Shown here one piece after another: positions 36,391 to 44,570 of a DNA stretch of 64,000 nt. The stretch lies in assembly GCF_031085165.1 (NCBI RefSeq), contig NZ_JAVHTY010000003.1, forward strand, positions 186,001-250,000. The letters run 5' to 3'. The notes beneath the pieces are model-generated. The model did not search any database, was not told where the DNA came from, and worked only from the letters and a program-made list of their open reading frames with translations. Both the position numbers and the translations under genes were made by a program. Origin of the DNA: Pseudomonas sp. 102515 (GTDB taxonomy: Bacteria > Pseudomonadota > Gammaproteobacteria > Pseudomonadales > Pseudomonadaceae). Numbering within the stretch: position 1 is the first letter of the stretch; the number at the start of each line of letters is the position of its first letter.

Positions 36391-36432
36391 ATCCAGGGCC
36401 GCGATCGGCGCACGTGAAAACAGCTGTTCCTG

Positions 36433-37398
36433 CTAGCGCTTAACCACCCGCGCCTCGCCCAGCACGCCCTCTTCTTCCGCCTGGACCGCCTGGATCTCTT
36501 CGTCGCCTTCCACCCCGCCATCGCCCGGGGTCTTCTCGCCCTTTTCCTTGCCGTCATCGCTGTGGTGCTCGATCACCGCATTGATCTCCGCGCCGAACAG
36601 CAGCACCGCGGAAGACAGATAGAAGTACAGCAGTAGCACGATGATGGCGCCGATGCTGCCGTAGGTGGCGTTGTAGTTGGCGAAATTCTGCACGTAGTAG
36701 CCGAAGCCCAGCGATGCCAGGATCCAGACCACCACCGCCAGCATCGAGCCGGGCGTGATGAAGCGGAAACTCTGCTTGACGTCCGGAGTGACGTAGTAGA
36801 GCGCTGCCACGGCGATCATCAGCAGGAACACCGCCAGCGGCCAGCGGATCAGCGCCCAGAGGGTCACCATGTAGTCTTCCAGACCCACATAGGCGGCCAG
36901 CCAGTTCATCACCTGGGGACCCAGTACCATGAGGGCGGCGGCGCTGAGCAGCAGCCCGGCGAGACCTATGGTGTGCAGCACCGACAGCGGGATGCGCTTC
37001 CAGGCCGGGCGGCTTTCCACCACGTCGTAGGCACTGTTCATCGCGGTCATCAGCGAACGGAAGCCGCCCGAGGCGGACCACAGCGCGATGATGATACTGA
37101 AGGACAACAGGCCGCCCTGCTGGGTCTGCAGCTGGTCGATGATGGGATTGACCGTATCCAGCGCGGTGGGCGGCAGCAGATAGGCGGCCTGTTCGCGCAG
37201 GAAGGTGAAGAAATCCGGCAGGTGCAGGAAGCCGATCAGGGCGATCAGGAACAGCAGGAAGGGAAACAGCGAAAACAGCATCTGGTAGGCCAGGGCTGCC
37301 GCATAGGTGGGCATGTCGTCGGCAACGAACTCCTGGACGGCACGCTTGATGAGGGTGAACGGCGCAACGCCGCGCAGGCTGAAGGCAAACAAGGACAT
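36433..37398 (-). CDS. YihY/BrkB-family inner-membrane protein
   Basis: A 321-residue YihY (UPF0761/BrkB-like) protein with about six hydrophobic segments. The family motifs DDMPTYAAALAYQMLFSLFP and LWSASGGFRSLMTAMNSAYDV are clear, as is YGSIGAIIVLLLYFYLSSAV near the end. The function of the family is unsettled. The last 45 residues form an unusual acidic, polar tail (DDGKEKGEKTPGDGGVEGDE) that the core family does not need. A 34-base gap separates its 3' end from the repeat element. Confidence 0.9.
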   Translation of the reverse strand: MSLFAFSLRGVAPFTLIKRAVQEFVADDMPTYAAALAYQMLFSLFPFLLFLIALIGFLHLPDFFTFLREQAAYLLPPTALDTVNPIIDQLQTQQGGLLSFSIIIALWSASGGFRSLMTAMNSAYDVVESRPAWKRIPLSVLHTIGLAGLLLSAAALMVLGPQVMNWLAAYVGLEDYMVTLWALIRWPLAVFLLMIAVAALYYVTPDVKQSFRFITPGSMLAVVVWILASLGFGYYVQNFANYNATYGSIGAIIVLLLYFYLSSAVLLFGAEINAVIEHHSDDGKEKGEKTPGDGGVEGDEEIQAVQAEEEGVLGEARVVKR

Positions 37399-37526
37399 AA
37401 AAGGCTCCTGACGAACGCTCCCCGGAAAGGATTTCTGCGGGCTGTCCGCAAGGGCCTGCGCCCGGCGGCTTTTCAGACCAGCCCTACCTTCAGAGTGGCA
37501 GCGGCTGGGTTCGTTGCGCCCAGGTG

Positions 37527-38369
37527 TCAGAAGCCGGAATCGGAAGCGTCCCGGCAGGCGGCGATTTCGGCGGCCGTGGGTGCTCGGATTTCCTCTATTC
37601 CGCGGCTTTCCTCGAAGTCGATATAGCCGGCGGCGGCGAATTCGCGTAGCCAGCCCTCCATGGGCCAGAGTCCCCAGCGTGCCTGGAAGCGCCGGGCGTT
37701 CTCCAGGATGCTGGAGAAATGATTGAGTGGCGGATGATAGGTGGGGTGGTATTGGTGGAAGGCGCGCGCCTCGGCCTGATAGACGGGCACCTCGGCTTCG
37801 CGGGCACGGAAGGCGAAGTCGGTGTCCTCGCCGCCATAGCCGCGATAGCGCTCGTCGAAACCGCCGATGCGGCTGAAGGTGGCGCGGGTGCAGGCGAAAT
37901 TCAGCGACCAGAACAGTGGATGGGGGATCGCCTCGCCACGCGGACGATCCCGGTGCAGGGGATGGACGACGCCAGTGGCGAGCAGCTCGTCCGGTGTCCA
38001 GTCGCCTTCCGCGATGCCGGCCGGCAGGTAGTGGACGAACCCCTGGTGCAGCGCCTCGGGGCGCACTGTCAGCGCCTGGCGATAGGCGTCGAGCAAGTCA
38101 GGTGCGGGGATGCAGTCCACGTCGAGAAACACCAGCGCCTCGCCTGGGGCGGCGGCTACGGCGGCGTTGCGCGCGGCGGCCAGGGGCAGGATGCCGTCGC
38201 CTTCCACGCCAAGCACCTGGATCGGAAAGCGGGGGCTGTGCAGCACGCGCGGCGGCTCGTTCATCTGCACCACCACCAGGGCAACCGGAGGCGTCGGTGC
38301 CAATTCCAGCCCGCGGATGAGATTGGCCAGTTGCCGCTCGCGACCATGCACCAGGGTCAGGACGATCAT
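37527..38369 (-). CDS. Glycosyltransferase family 2
   Basis: A 280-residue GT-A-fold glycosyltransferase. The donor-binding DxD is FLDVDCIPAPD (about residues 78-88). The C-terminal half has the galactosyltransferase-like acceptor/base segment IGGFDERYRGYGGEDTDFAF (about residues 168-187). No membrane segments, so it is cytosolic. It is third in a cassette with two other glycosyltransferases; its start overlaps the preceding gene by four bases (38366-38369). Sugar and acceptor are unknown. Confidence 0.85.
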   Translation of the reverse strand: MIVLTLVHGRERQLANLIRGLELAPTPPVALVVVQMNEPPRVLHSPRFPIQVLGVEGDGILPLAAARNAAVAAAPGEALVFLDVDCIPAPDLLDAYRQALTVRPEALHQGFVHYLPAGIAEGDWTPDELLATGVVHPLHRDRPRGEAIPHPLFWSLNFACTRATFSRIGGFDERYRGYGGEDTDFAFRAREAEVPVYQAEARAFHQYHPTYHPPLNHFSSILENARRFQARWGLWPMEGWLREFAAAGYIDFEESRGIEEIRAPTAAEIAACRDASDSGF

Positions 38370-39442
38370 GCCAGCACCTCGCGGGCGACCTGTCGAATAC
38401 AGGCCGCGGCGCGTCGGGCGCCCTCGCCATCGCTTACCGCTGCCCAGCGCTCGGGATCGAGCTCGCGCGCCCTGGCCAGCAGCCCTGGCCAGTCAGCGTC
38501 GCCAGGCCAGGTTTCGCAGGTGATCGCCAGGCTCTGCGCGGCCAGTAGGCGCCCGGTGGACAGTTGCTCGTCGAAGGGCCGGGCGTCCGGCAGGCAGAGG
38601 AAGCGGCAGCGCAAGTCGGCCAGCTCCGCCACCAGGCTGTCGCCCGCCGAGCCGATCACCAGTTCGGCGCGGATCAGCCAGGGTGCGGGATCGGCCACAT
38701 TGCCCAGAAAACTCAGATTGGACGGCGCCGCGGCGGCGTCGTCCAGCACCGGACCCAGCACCGTCCAGTGCCAGTCAGGACAGGCCCGGGCCGCCGCGAC
38801 CAGTCGCGCGCGACCGAAGGCGGTGCCACCATGGCCGGCGATGACGGTGACCGTGCCGAGCTCACGCAGGCTGCCGTGCCGTTGCCCGGCATAGCGCGAC
38901 AGGCTGCCGGCATAGCAGGTCTTGGCCCGCCAGGGGGCCGGGGTACCAGGCTCTTCCAGGCATTCACGATAGGGCGCGAGCAGGCGACTGGCACTGGCAT
39001 AGGCCAGTTCGTGAGCGGCATCGAAGCGGCTGCCGCGCTGGCGCAGGTAGATCGTCGGCACGCCGCACAGCCGGGCCAGCAGCGCCACCTCCACCGAGAC
39101 GTCGACCACCAGCAGGCAGGGCCAGGCGCGGCGGAACCAGTCCACCAGCAGGCCCATGCGCTCACGCAGTCCTGCCACGCCCAGCGGCGCATAGTGCAGG
39201 CAGGTGAAGGCTTCGCCCTCGACACCAGGGGCCACGTCGGGCGGCAGCGGGCAGAGCCGGACGTTGGGCAGCGCCACCTGCTCGGGCAGGCGACTGCCGA
39301 ACAGGGTCAGGGAGCCGTCGAAGGCCGCGGCGATGGCCAGGGCGCGGGTCACATGTCCGGCGCCATGATGGTGGGCGTAGTAACCGATGTTCAGCTCAGT
39401 CAAGGGCGGTCTAGCCACGGGCCACCCGGCCGGCAGCGACAT
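38366..39442 (-). CDS. MurG/UGT-like glycosyltransferase
   Basis: A protein of up to 358 residues with the GT-B plan of MurG/UGT-like enzymes. It has an N-terminal NIGYYAHHHGAGHVTRALAI glycine-rich loop, and a C-terminal VIGSAGDSLVAELADLRCRF region that would hold the nucleotide-sugar, with DARPFDEQ after it. The start is uncertain. The ATG at 39442 overlaps the upstream gene by 32 bases and would include a GCT-AGA pair, rare codons here. A TTG at 39403, seven bases past the upstream stop, would begin (M)TELNIGYYAHHHG, more like relatives. It is the middle gene of the three-glycosyltransferase cassette and has no membrane segment. Confidence 0.78.
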   Translation of the reverse strand: MSLPAGWPVARPPLTELNIGYYAHHHGAGHVTRALAIAAAFDGSLTLFGSRLPEQVALPNVRLCPLPPDVAPGVEGEAFTCLHYAPLGVAGLRERMGLLVDWFRRAWPCLLVVDVSVEVALLARLCGVPTIYLRQRGSRFDAAHELAYASASRLLAPYRECLEEPGTPAPWRAKTCYAGSLSRYAGQRHGSLRELGTVTVIAGHGGTAFGRARLVAAARACPDWHWTVLGPVLDDAAAAPSNLSFLGNVADPAPWLIRAELVIGSAGDSLVAELADLRCRFLCLPDARPFDEQLSTGRLLAAQSLAITCETWPGDADWPGLLARARELDPERWAAVSDGEGARRAAACIRQVAREVLA

Positions 39443-40487
39443 CGGCGAGCAGGCGCTCGTAGCGGTCGATCATCAGCCCGAGGCTCCACTGCGCCTCGGC
39501 CCGCGCCCGGCAGGCGTCGCGAGACAGCGACAGGGCTTCGCGCAGGGCCGCCGCCAGGGCCGGGACGTCGCCCGGCGGGGCCAGGGCGCCGGTCTCGGCG
39601 GTGAGGAGTTCCGGTAGGGCGCCGCGGGCAAAGGCGGCGACCGGTGTGCCACAGGCCAGGGCCTCGGCGACGATCAGGCCGAAGGGTTCGTTCCAGCAGG
39701 GCGTGACCAGGCAGGCGCGGGCCTGGGCGACTTCCGTCGCCAGGGCGGTACGGTCCAGGTGACCGAGGTAGACGGCCCGGTCACCCAGGCGCGGCTCGAT
39801 CTCTTGGCGGAAATAGCGCTCGTCGGTGGCCTGGCCGGCCAGGCGCAGCGGCACGCCGGCCTCGCGCGCGGCATCCAGCGCCAGGTGCGGCCCCTTGTCC
39901 GGCACCAGGCGGCCGAACCAGAGGGCGTGGTCGCCGATCGGCGTATCGCGTGGGCGCCAGGCGTCGAGGTCGATGCCATTGGGAATCACGTGGCAGGCCG
40001 GCGCGAGGTGCGCCCAGTTGTCGGCATTGGCCTGGGAGACGGTGCAGTAATGGCCGCCACCGCGTTTGTGCAATTCGCCGATGGCGTTGATCAGTTCGAA
40101 GAACGGCGGGGTGTGCAGCACCGTGAGCATGGGCGTGCGGATCAGCCCGGACATGGTCACCGGCACATAGTGCAGGGCGTTGTTGAAGATGACGTCGAAG
40201 CCATGGCCATCGATGCGCTGCATGCAGTCGAGATAGCCGTGGTGCTCGTCGAGGTACTCGGAGCTGAGCACGTTGCGCTTGCGCCGGCAGCCATCCGCGC
40301 CGTAGTTGCCGTCGTCGAGGATGGGCACCACCTCCAGCTCCGGCGCCGAGGCCGAACTGGCGAACAGCGTCACCGCGTGGCCACGTTCGCGCAGCTGCAG
40401 GGTGATGTCGTAGGTGAAGGCTTCGAGACCGCCGGCGAAGGGCTGGCGTACCGGGTGTTTCACATGGGTAAGAATGCCTATGCGCAT
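39411..40487 (-). CDS. Glycosyltransferase family 4
   Basis: A 358-residue retaining GT-B glycosyltransferase. The N-terminal domain begins MRIGILTHVKHPVRQPFAGG with the glycine-rich acceptor loop GGLEAFTYDI. The C-terminal domain has VIPNGIDLDAW, FGRLVPDKGP and the E-x7-E donor element in CWNEPFGLIVAEALACGTPV. It is the first gene of the cassette and its stop overlaps or abuts the next gene. The 187-base gap to the divergent GST gene should hold its promoter. It is soluble; the product (glycolipid, glycoside or capsule part) cannot be inferred. Confidence 0.85.
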   Translation of the reverse strand: MRIGILTHVKHPVRQPFAGGLEAFTYDITLQLRERGHAVTLFASSASAPELEVVPILDDGNYGADGCRRKRNVLSSEYLDEHHGYLDCMQRIDGHGFDVIFNNALHYVPVTMSGLIRTPMLTVLHTPPFFELINAIGELHKRGGGHYCTVSQANADNWAHLAPACHVIPNGIDLDAWRPRDTPIGDHALWFGRLVPDKGPHLALDAAREAGVPLRLAGQATDERYFRQEIEPRLGDRAVYLGHLDRTALATEVAQARACLVTPCWNEPFGLIVAEALACGTPVAAFARGALPELLTAETGALAPPGDVPALAAALREALSLSRDACRARAEAQWSLGLMIDRYERLLADVAAGRVARG

Positions 40488-40674
40488 GGAACCGTCCGCC
40501 TGCTGTTGCCTGTCATCCCACCGTCCTTATCGCGAGCCGCTGGTTGATAGGAGTCTCAGCGACGGGAATTGGTTGTGCGCTTCGTCGTGAAAGCCGCGTG
40601 GTGGGCAAACCTCCGCAGCGGGCCGGGGGTCAGCTTTCCTGGACCCGTATTCCCAGCAGACGACGGAGGTTTCC

Positions 40675-41406
40675 ATGCGTTATGAACTGCACTACTGGCC
40701 CAGTATCCAGGGCCGCGGCGAATTCGTCCGCCTGGCGCTCGAAGAGGCTGGCGCCGACTATCTCGATGTCGGCAACGCCCCGGAGGACGAAGGTCTGGGC
40801 GTACCCACCCTGCAGGACTACCTGCAGGGCCAGAAGACCGGCCGCCCGCCCTTCGCCCCGCCCTTTATCAAGGCCGGCGACGAGGTCGTCTCCCATGTCG
40901 CCAACATCCTCCAGTTCCTCGGGCCACGGCTGGACCTGGTACCGGCCGATGAAGAATCCCGCTTCTGGGTCCACGGCCTGCAGCTGACCATCACCGACCT
41001 CACCGCCGAGGCCCACGACGCCCATCATCCGGTGGCCATCTCCCTGACCTACGAAGAGCAACAGGACGAAGCCCGGCGCCGGGCCAAGGCCTTTGCCGGG
41101 GAACGGATCCGTACCTATCTGAGCTACTTCGAGCGAGTGCTGGGTTACAACCCAGCTGGTGATACCTGGCTGGTGGGCGAGCGTCGCTCCTATGTCGACC
41201 TGTCGCTGTTCCAGGTGGTGGCCGGCCTGACCTATGCCTTCCCGAACGCCATGCGGCGCCTGGCGCCCGAGATACCGCGGGTGCTGGCCGTGGCCGAGCG
41301 GGTAGCCGCGCTACCCAACATCGCCGCCTACCTGGCCTCGCCCCGCCGCCTGCCCTTCAGCGAGAACGGCATCTTCCGCCATTATCCGGAGCTGGATCCG
41401 GCCTGA
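40675..41406 (+). CDS. Glutathione S-transferase
   Basis: A 243-residue glutathione S-transferase with the thioredoxin-like N-terminal domain (YELHYWPSIQGRGEFVRLAL, catalytic Tyr probably in HYWP, Tyr7) and an all-helical C-terminal domain. The cis-Pro/glutathione contact region is FAPPFIKAGDEVVSHVANI. The overall look is of the sigma/alpha-like group with an Asp/Glu-rich insert at residues 26-45. The ATG at 40675 follows ACGGAGGTTTCC. It is divergent from the glycosyltransferase cassette and ends in a terminator shared with csbD. Confidence 0.88.
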   Translation: MRYELHYWPSIQGRGEFVRLALEEAGADYLDVGNAPEDEGLGVPTLQDYLQGQKTGRPPFAPPFIKAGDEVVSHVANILQFLGPRLDLVPADEESRFWVHGLQLTITDLTAEAHDAHHPVAISLTYEEQQDEARRRAKAFAGERIRTYLSYFERVLGYNPAGDTWLVGERRSYVDLSLFQVVAGLTYAFPNAMRRLAPEIPRVLAVAERVAALPNIAAYLASPRRLPFSENGIFRHYPELDPA

Positions 41407-41416
41407 CGGGCAAAAG

Positions 41417-41442
41417 AAAAGGCCGCCCTGGGGCGGCCTTTT
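41417..41442. terminator. Bidirectional intrinsic terminator
   Basis: AAAAGGCCGCCC (41417-41428) and GGGCGGCCTTTT (41431-41442) form a stem with A/T-runs on both flanks, ending the convergent GST and csbD genes. Confidence 0.9.
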
Positions 41443-41457
41443 CCGTACAGCCTGGAC

Positions 41458-41649
41458 TCAAGCGCGGTCGATGGTGTTCTTGACCGCTTCCTTACCCTTG
41501 CCGACGTTCTTTTGCAGTTTGCCTTCGGCTTCCTGGGCACGACCCTCGCCTTTCATGCGCGAGTTGTCGGTGGCATCGCCGACGCCTTGCTTGACCTTGC
41601 CGGCCACTTCTTTGGCGGTACCCTTGATCTTGTCGCTGGTGCTGCTCAT
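41458..41649 (-). CDS. CsbD-family stress protein
   Basis: A 63-residue CsbD-like protein, very hydrophilic, Lys/Gly/Glu-rich and without Cys. Family repeats are DKIKGTAKEVAGKVKQGVGD and the matching KGEGRAQEAEGKLQKNVGK. CsbD proteins are induced in general stress and stationary phase in many bacteria; their molecular role is unknown. The start codon follows AAGGAGACTGAT, a strong ribosome binding site. Confidence 0.92.
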   Translation of the reverse strand: MSSTSDKIKGTAKEVAGKVKQGVGDATDNSRMKGEGRAQEAEGKLQKNVGKGKEAVKNTIDRA

Positions 41650-41895
41650 ATCAGTCTCCTTGGGATCGCACAGGCAGTGCGCTTGTAAAATCCGACTGCG
41701 GCTCTAGCCGGGTGTTTCGACCATTCGTCGCACAGCGCAGCGGCGAGCAGCGCCCGGAAGCTTTGGGCAGCGGCGCTGGAAGCCTTTAGACTGCCCGCCC
41801 TTTTTCGTGAGCGACCGCCCAGGCGCCTTTCCCGCCGGGAACGTTGCGCGGGGCCGCCTCTCCAATTTTCCACACCCCTTCACCGGAGACTTCTG

Positions 41896-42420
41896 ATGTC
41901 GCTGAGCCAATTCGACAACCTGCCGGGCGTGACCGCCCAGCCCGACGCCGCCACCCGCGAGTTCGTCTTCAACCACACCATGCTGCGGGTCAAGAACCTG
42001 GAGACCTCACTGGACTTCTATACCCGCGTGCTGGGTTTCACCGTGGTCGATCACAAGGATTTCCCGGACGCCAAGTTCAGCCTGACCTTCCTTGCCCTGG
42101 TCGATCGTAACCAGGTGCCGGAGGACCCGGAAGCCCGCCAGCGCTGGCGCAAGTCGACCCCGGGCATTCTCGAGCTGACTCATAACCACGGTACCGAGAA
42201 CGACGCGGAGTTCAGCTACCACAATGGCAACAGCGATCCACGCGGCTTCGGCCACACCTGCGTGGCGGTCCCGGACATCCGCGCCGCCTGCGAGCGGTTC
42301 GAGCAACTTGGCGTCGCCTTCCAGAAGCGCCTGACCGACGGCAGCATGAAGGAAATCGCCTTCATCAAGGACCCCGATGGCTACTGGGTCGAAGTCATCC
42401 AGTTCACCCCGCTGTCCTGA
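41896..42420 (+). CDS. gloA: Lactoylglutathione lyase (glyoxalase I)
   Basis: A 174-residue glyoxalase I converting the methylglyoxal-glutathione hemithioacetal to S-lactoylglutathione. The four metal ligands fit the family: His in FNHTMLRVKN (about residue 27), Glu in GILELTHNHG, His in GFGHTCVAVPD and Glu in GYWVEVIQFT. The stretch LDFYTRVLGFTVVDHKDFPDA and the length match the longer eukaryote-like form that often uses zinc. The ATG at 41896 follows GGAGACTTCTG. No glyoxalase II nearby. Confidence 0.95.
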   Translation: MSLSQFDNLPGVTAQPDAATREFVFNHTMLRVKNLETSLDFYTRVLGFTVVDHKDFPDAKFSLTFLALVDRNQVPEDPEARQRWRKSTPGILELTHNHGTENDAEFSYHNGNSDPRGFGHTCVAVPDIRAACERFEQLGVAFQKRLTDGSMKEIAFIKDPDGYWVEVIQFTPLS

Positions 42421-42617
42421 TCCCTCCGGGCCCGGCGTCCGTCGGGCCCACCCCTGCCTGCCCTTCTGAAGACATCCGACGACTCTTCGGCGCTTAACTG
42501 ATACCGACTGGCTCCAGGTCATCGACGCCTACTCGCGCCTTTGGCGTACTGCTGGCGGAAAGCCTTACCAAAGTCGTATTGCGCATCCCAGCCAGCGACG
42601 TCGTCAGAGAGTCCAAC

Positions 42618-44246
42618 ATGAAAAAAACAACAAGAATCCGTACCGGGATGTACAGCGTGCTCAGCCTGTTCGTCGCCTGCCTGCTGCTGGCTTGCCTCTA
42701 TGGGTGGCTCAGCGCCCGGACCAGTGCCCAGCAGATCCGCGACCTGGATAGTCTGACCATGGAGCAGCTGGACCGGGTCAACAACGCCGCCACCTGGATC
42801 AGCCGCGCCAGCGCCAACTCCCATACCGCCATGCTCGACCGGGTCAACGGCGATGCGGCCAAGGCCGAGAAAGGCGTGAAGCTGGCACTGGAGCGATTGG
42901 ACATCGCCCGCAAGCTGATCACCGACATGCAGGCCAGCGTCGGCGATCCCAAACTGAGTGGCCAGATCGAAGCCATGCTCAAGGCCTTCGACGCCTACAA
43001 GGTCATCGTCGAAGGGCAGATCGCCGCCTGCCGCGCCGGCGACCTGCCCGGCTACATCCGTATCAGCGACGGGGCCAAGGGTGCCAGCACGGCCTTCGCC
43101 GATACCCGCCAGGCCTTCACCGACGAGATCACCAGCCGCATCGCGGCCACCCTCGCCGCCTCCGACAGTCGCGTGTCCCAGGCCCAGATCGGCAGCCTGC
43201 TGCTGGTCGGTCTGACCCTGCTGCTGGCGGTGCTCTCCGGCTGGTTCATCGCCCGCCGCGTGCTGGCCCCGCTCAACGAGGCCGGCGAGCACTTCGCCGC
43301 CATGAGCGAAGGCGATCTGACCCGCCGTATCGAGGTGCGCAGCCATGACGAGATCGGTCAGCTGTTCGCCGGCCTCGCCACCCTGCAGAGTCGCCAGCGC
43401 GACACCCTGGCCCAGCTCAATCGCACCGCCGAGCAACTCGACAGCGCCGCCCAGGAACTGGGCCAGGTGACGGCCCAGAGCAACCGCACCCTGAATCAGC
43501 AACAGCAGGAACTGGAACAGGCCGTGACGGCGGTGACCGAGATGACCACCGCCGTGGAAGAGGTGGCACGCAACGCCGCGTCCACCTCGGATACCGCCCG
43601 CGAATCCGATCGCCTGGCCGCGGGCAGTCGCGGCCAGGTGGCCGAGGTGCTCAGCGAATTGCAGAGCATGCAGACCACAGTCAACGAAAGCGAAGCCGTA
43701 ATCGCCAGCCTGGCGCAGCAGGCCAACCAGATCGGCAAGGTGCTGGACGTGATCCGCGCCGTCTCCGAGCAGACCAACCTGCTGGCGCTCAACGCCGCCA
43801 TCGAGGCCGCGCGCGCCGGCGATGCCGGCCGTGGCTTCGCCGTGGTGGCCGACGAGGTGCGCAGCCTGGCCCAGCGTACCCGCCAGTCGACCCTGGAGAT
43901 CGAGCAGATGATCGGCAACATCCAGACCGGCACCGGTCAGGCGGTGGCTGCCATCCAGCGCAGCAGCACCCTGGCCGGCACCACCCTGAGCACCACCCAA
44001 CGCCCCGGCGAGAGCCTGGAGCACATCTTCGTCGCCATCGGCGACATCAACGAGCGCAACCTGGTCATCGCCAGCGCCGCCGAGGAACAGGCCCAGGTGG
44101 CGCGGGAGGTGGATCGCAACCTGATCAATATCCGCGAACTGGCAGGCGTGTCCAAGCGCGGCGCCGACCAGATCGAGACCTCCAGTCGCCAGCTCGTCGC
44201 GCTGACCCGCGAGATCCACGGCCTGGCGGCGCGCTTTCGCGTTTAG
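42618..44246 (+). CDS. Methyl-accepting chemotaxis protein
   Basis: A 542-residue chemoreceptor. First membrane helix is at residues about 9-29, a periplasmic four-helix-bundle-type ligand domain at about 30-190, and the second helix at about 194-215 ([17 protein letters not shown]). A HAMP domain follows, then the cytoplasmic signalling hairpin with the conserved tip [18 protein letters not shown]. There is no CheB/CheR-binding pentapeptide at the C-terminus. The ligand cannot be read from the sequence. It is convergent with a second receptor gene 325 bases downstream. Confidence 0.93.
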   Translation: MKKTTRIRTGMYSVLSLFVACLLLACLYGWLSARTSAQQIRDLDSLTMEQLDRVNNAATWISRASANSHTAMLDRVNGDAAKAEKGVKLALERLDIARKLITDMQASVGDPKLSGQIEAMLKAFDAYKVIVEGQIAACRAGDLPGYIRISDGAKGASTAFADTRQAFTDEITSRIAATLAASDSRVSQAQIGSLLLVGLTLLLAVLSGWFIARRVLAPLNEAGEHFAAMSEGDLTRRIEVRSHDEIGQLFAGLATLQSRQRDTLAQLNRTAEQLDSAAQELGQVTAQSNRTLNQQQQELEQAVTAVTEMTTAVEEVARNAASTSDTARESDRLAAGSRGQVAEVLSELQSMQTTVNESEAVIASLAQQANQIGKVLDVIRAVSEQTNLLALNAAIEAARAGDAGRGFAVVADEVRSLAQRTRQSTLEIEQMIGNIQTGTGQAVAAIQRSSTLAGTTLSTTQRPGESLEHIFVAIGDINERNLVIASAAEEQAQVAREVDRNLINIRELAGVSKRGADQIETSSRQLVALTREIHGLAARFRV

Positions 44247-44357
44247 CCCGACGCGCCGCTACCCTCGGGACCAGGCGTCCCGGCGGTAGCCGCGGCTTTA
44301 CCCAACTTTACGTTTTCTTGGCATGACGTCGTCGCCGCTACAGGCGAAAATTGGCCC

Positions 44358-44379
44358 CGGGCGCCAGGCGTGGCGCCCG
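44358..44379. other. Hairpin before a tiny open frame
   Basis: CGGGCGCC (44358-44365), loop AGGCGT, GGCGCCCG (44372-44379): a perfect 8-base stem with no T-run, 27 bases before the ATG at 44406. It may be a structure in the leader of the tiny gene or part of the end of the receptor transcript. Confidence 0.45.
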
Positions 44380-44405
44380 TTCTCGCTAAGGAGCTGCCTG
44401 ACGTC

Positions 44406-44528
44406 ATGACGACCTGCCCTACCCCGCGCGGCCCTCGCCTGAGGTGCCTGCTGCTGTCCTTTCTCGCCTCGCCCCTGGGCCTGCTGGTGCTGCTGACCGG
44501 CGTGCTGCAGCTGCTCGGCCCCGGCTAG
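44406..44528 (+). CDS. Possible tiny membrane protein
   Basis: A 40-residue open frame with a short basic N-terminus (MTTCPTPRGPRLR) and one strongly hydrophobic helix (residues about 15-38, Leu-rich, ending LLGPG). AAGGAG lies about 12 bases before the ATG, a little far but usable. The layout is that of a single-pass tiny membrane protein. It could equally be a chance frame in GC-rich DNA. The remainder of the 324-base gap between the two receptor genes shows nothing else. Confidence 0.35.
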   Translation: MTTCPTPRGPRLRCLLLSFLASPLGLLVLLTGVLQLLGPG

Positions 44529-44570
44529 GGCCGCAGCGTCCGGCCACCGAAGCGGCCGGCCCCGCCTGGA

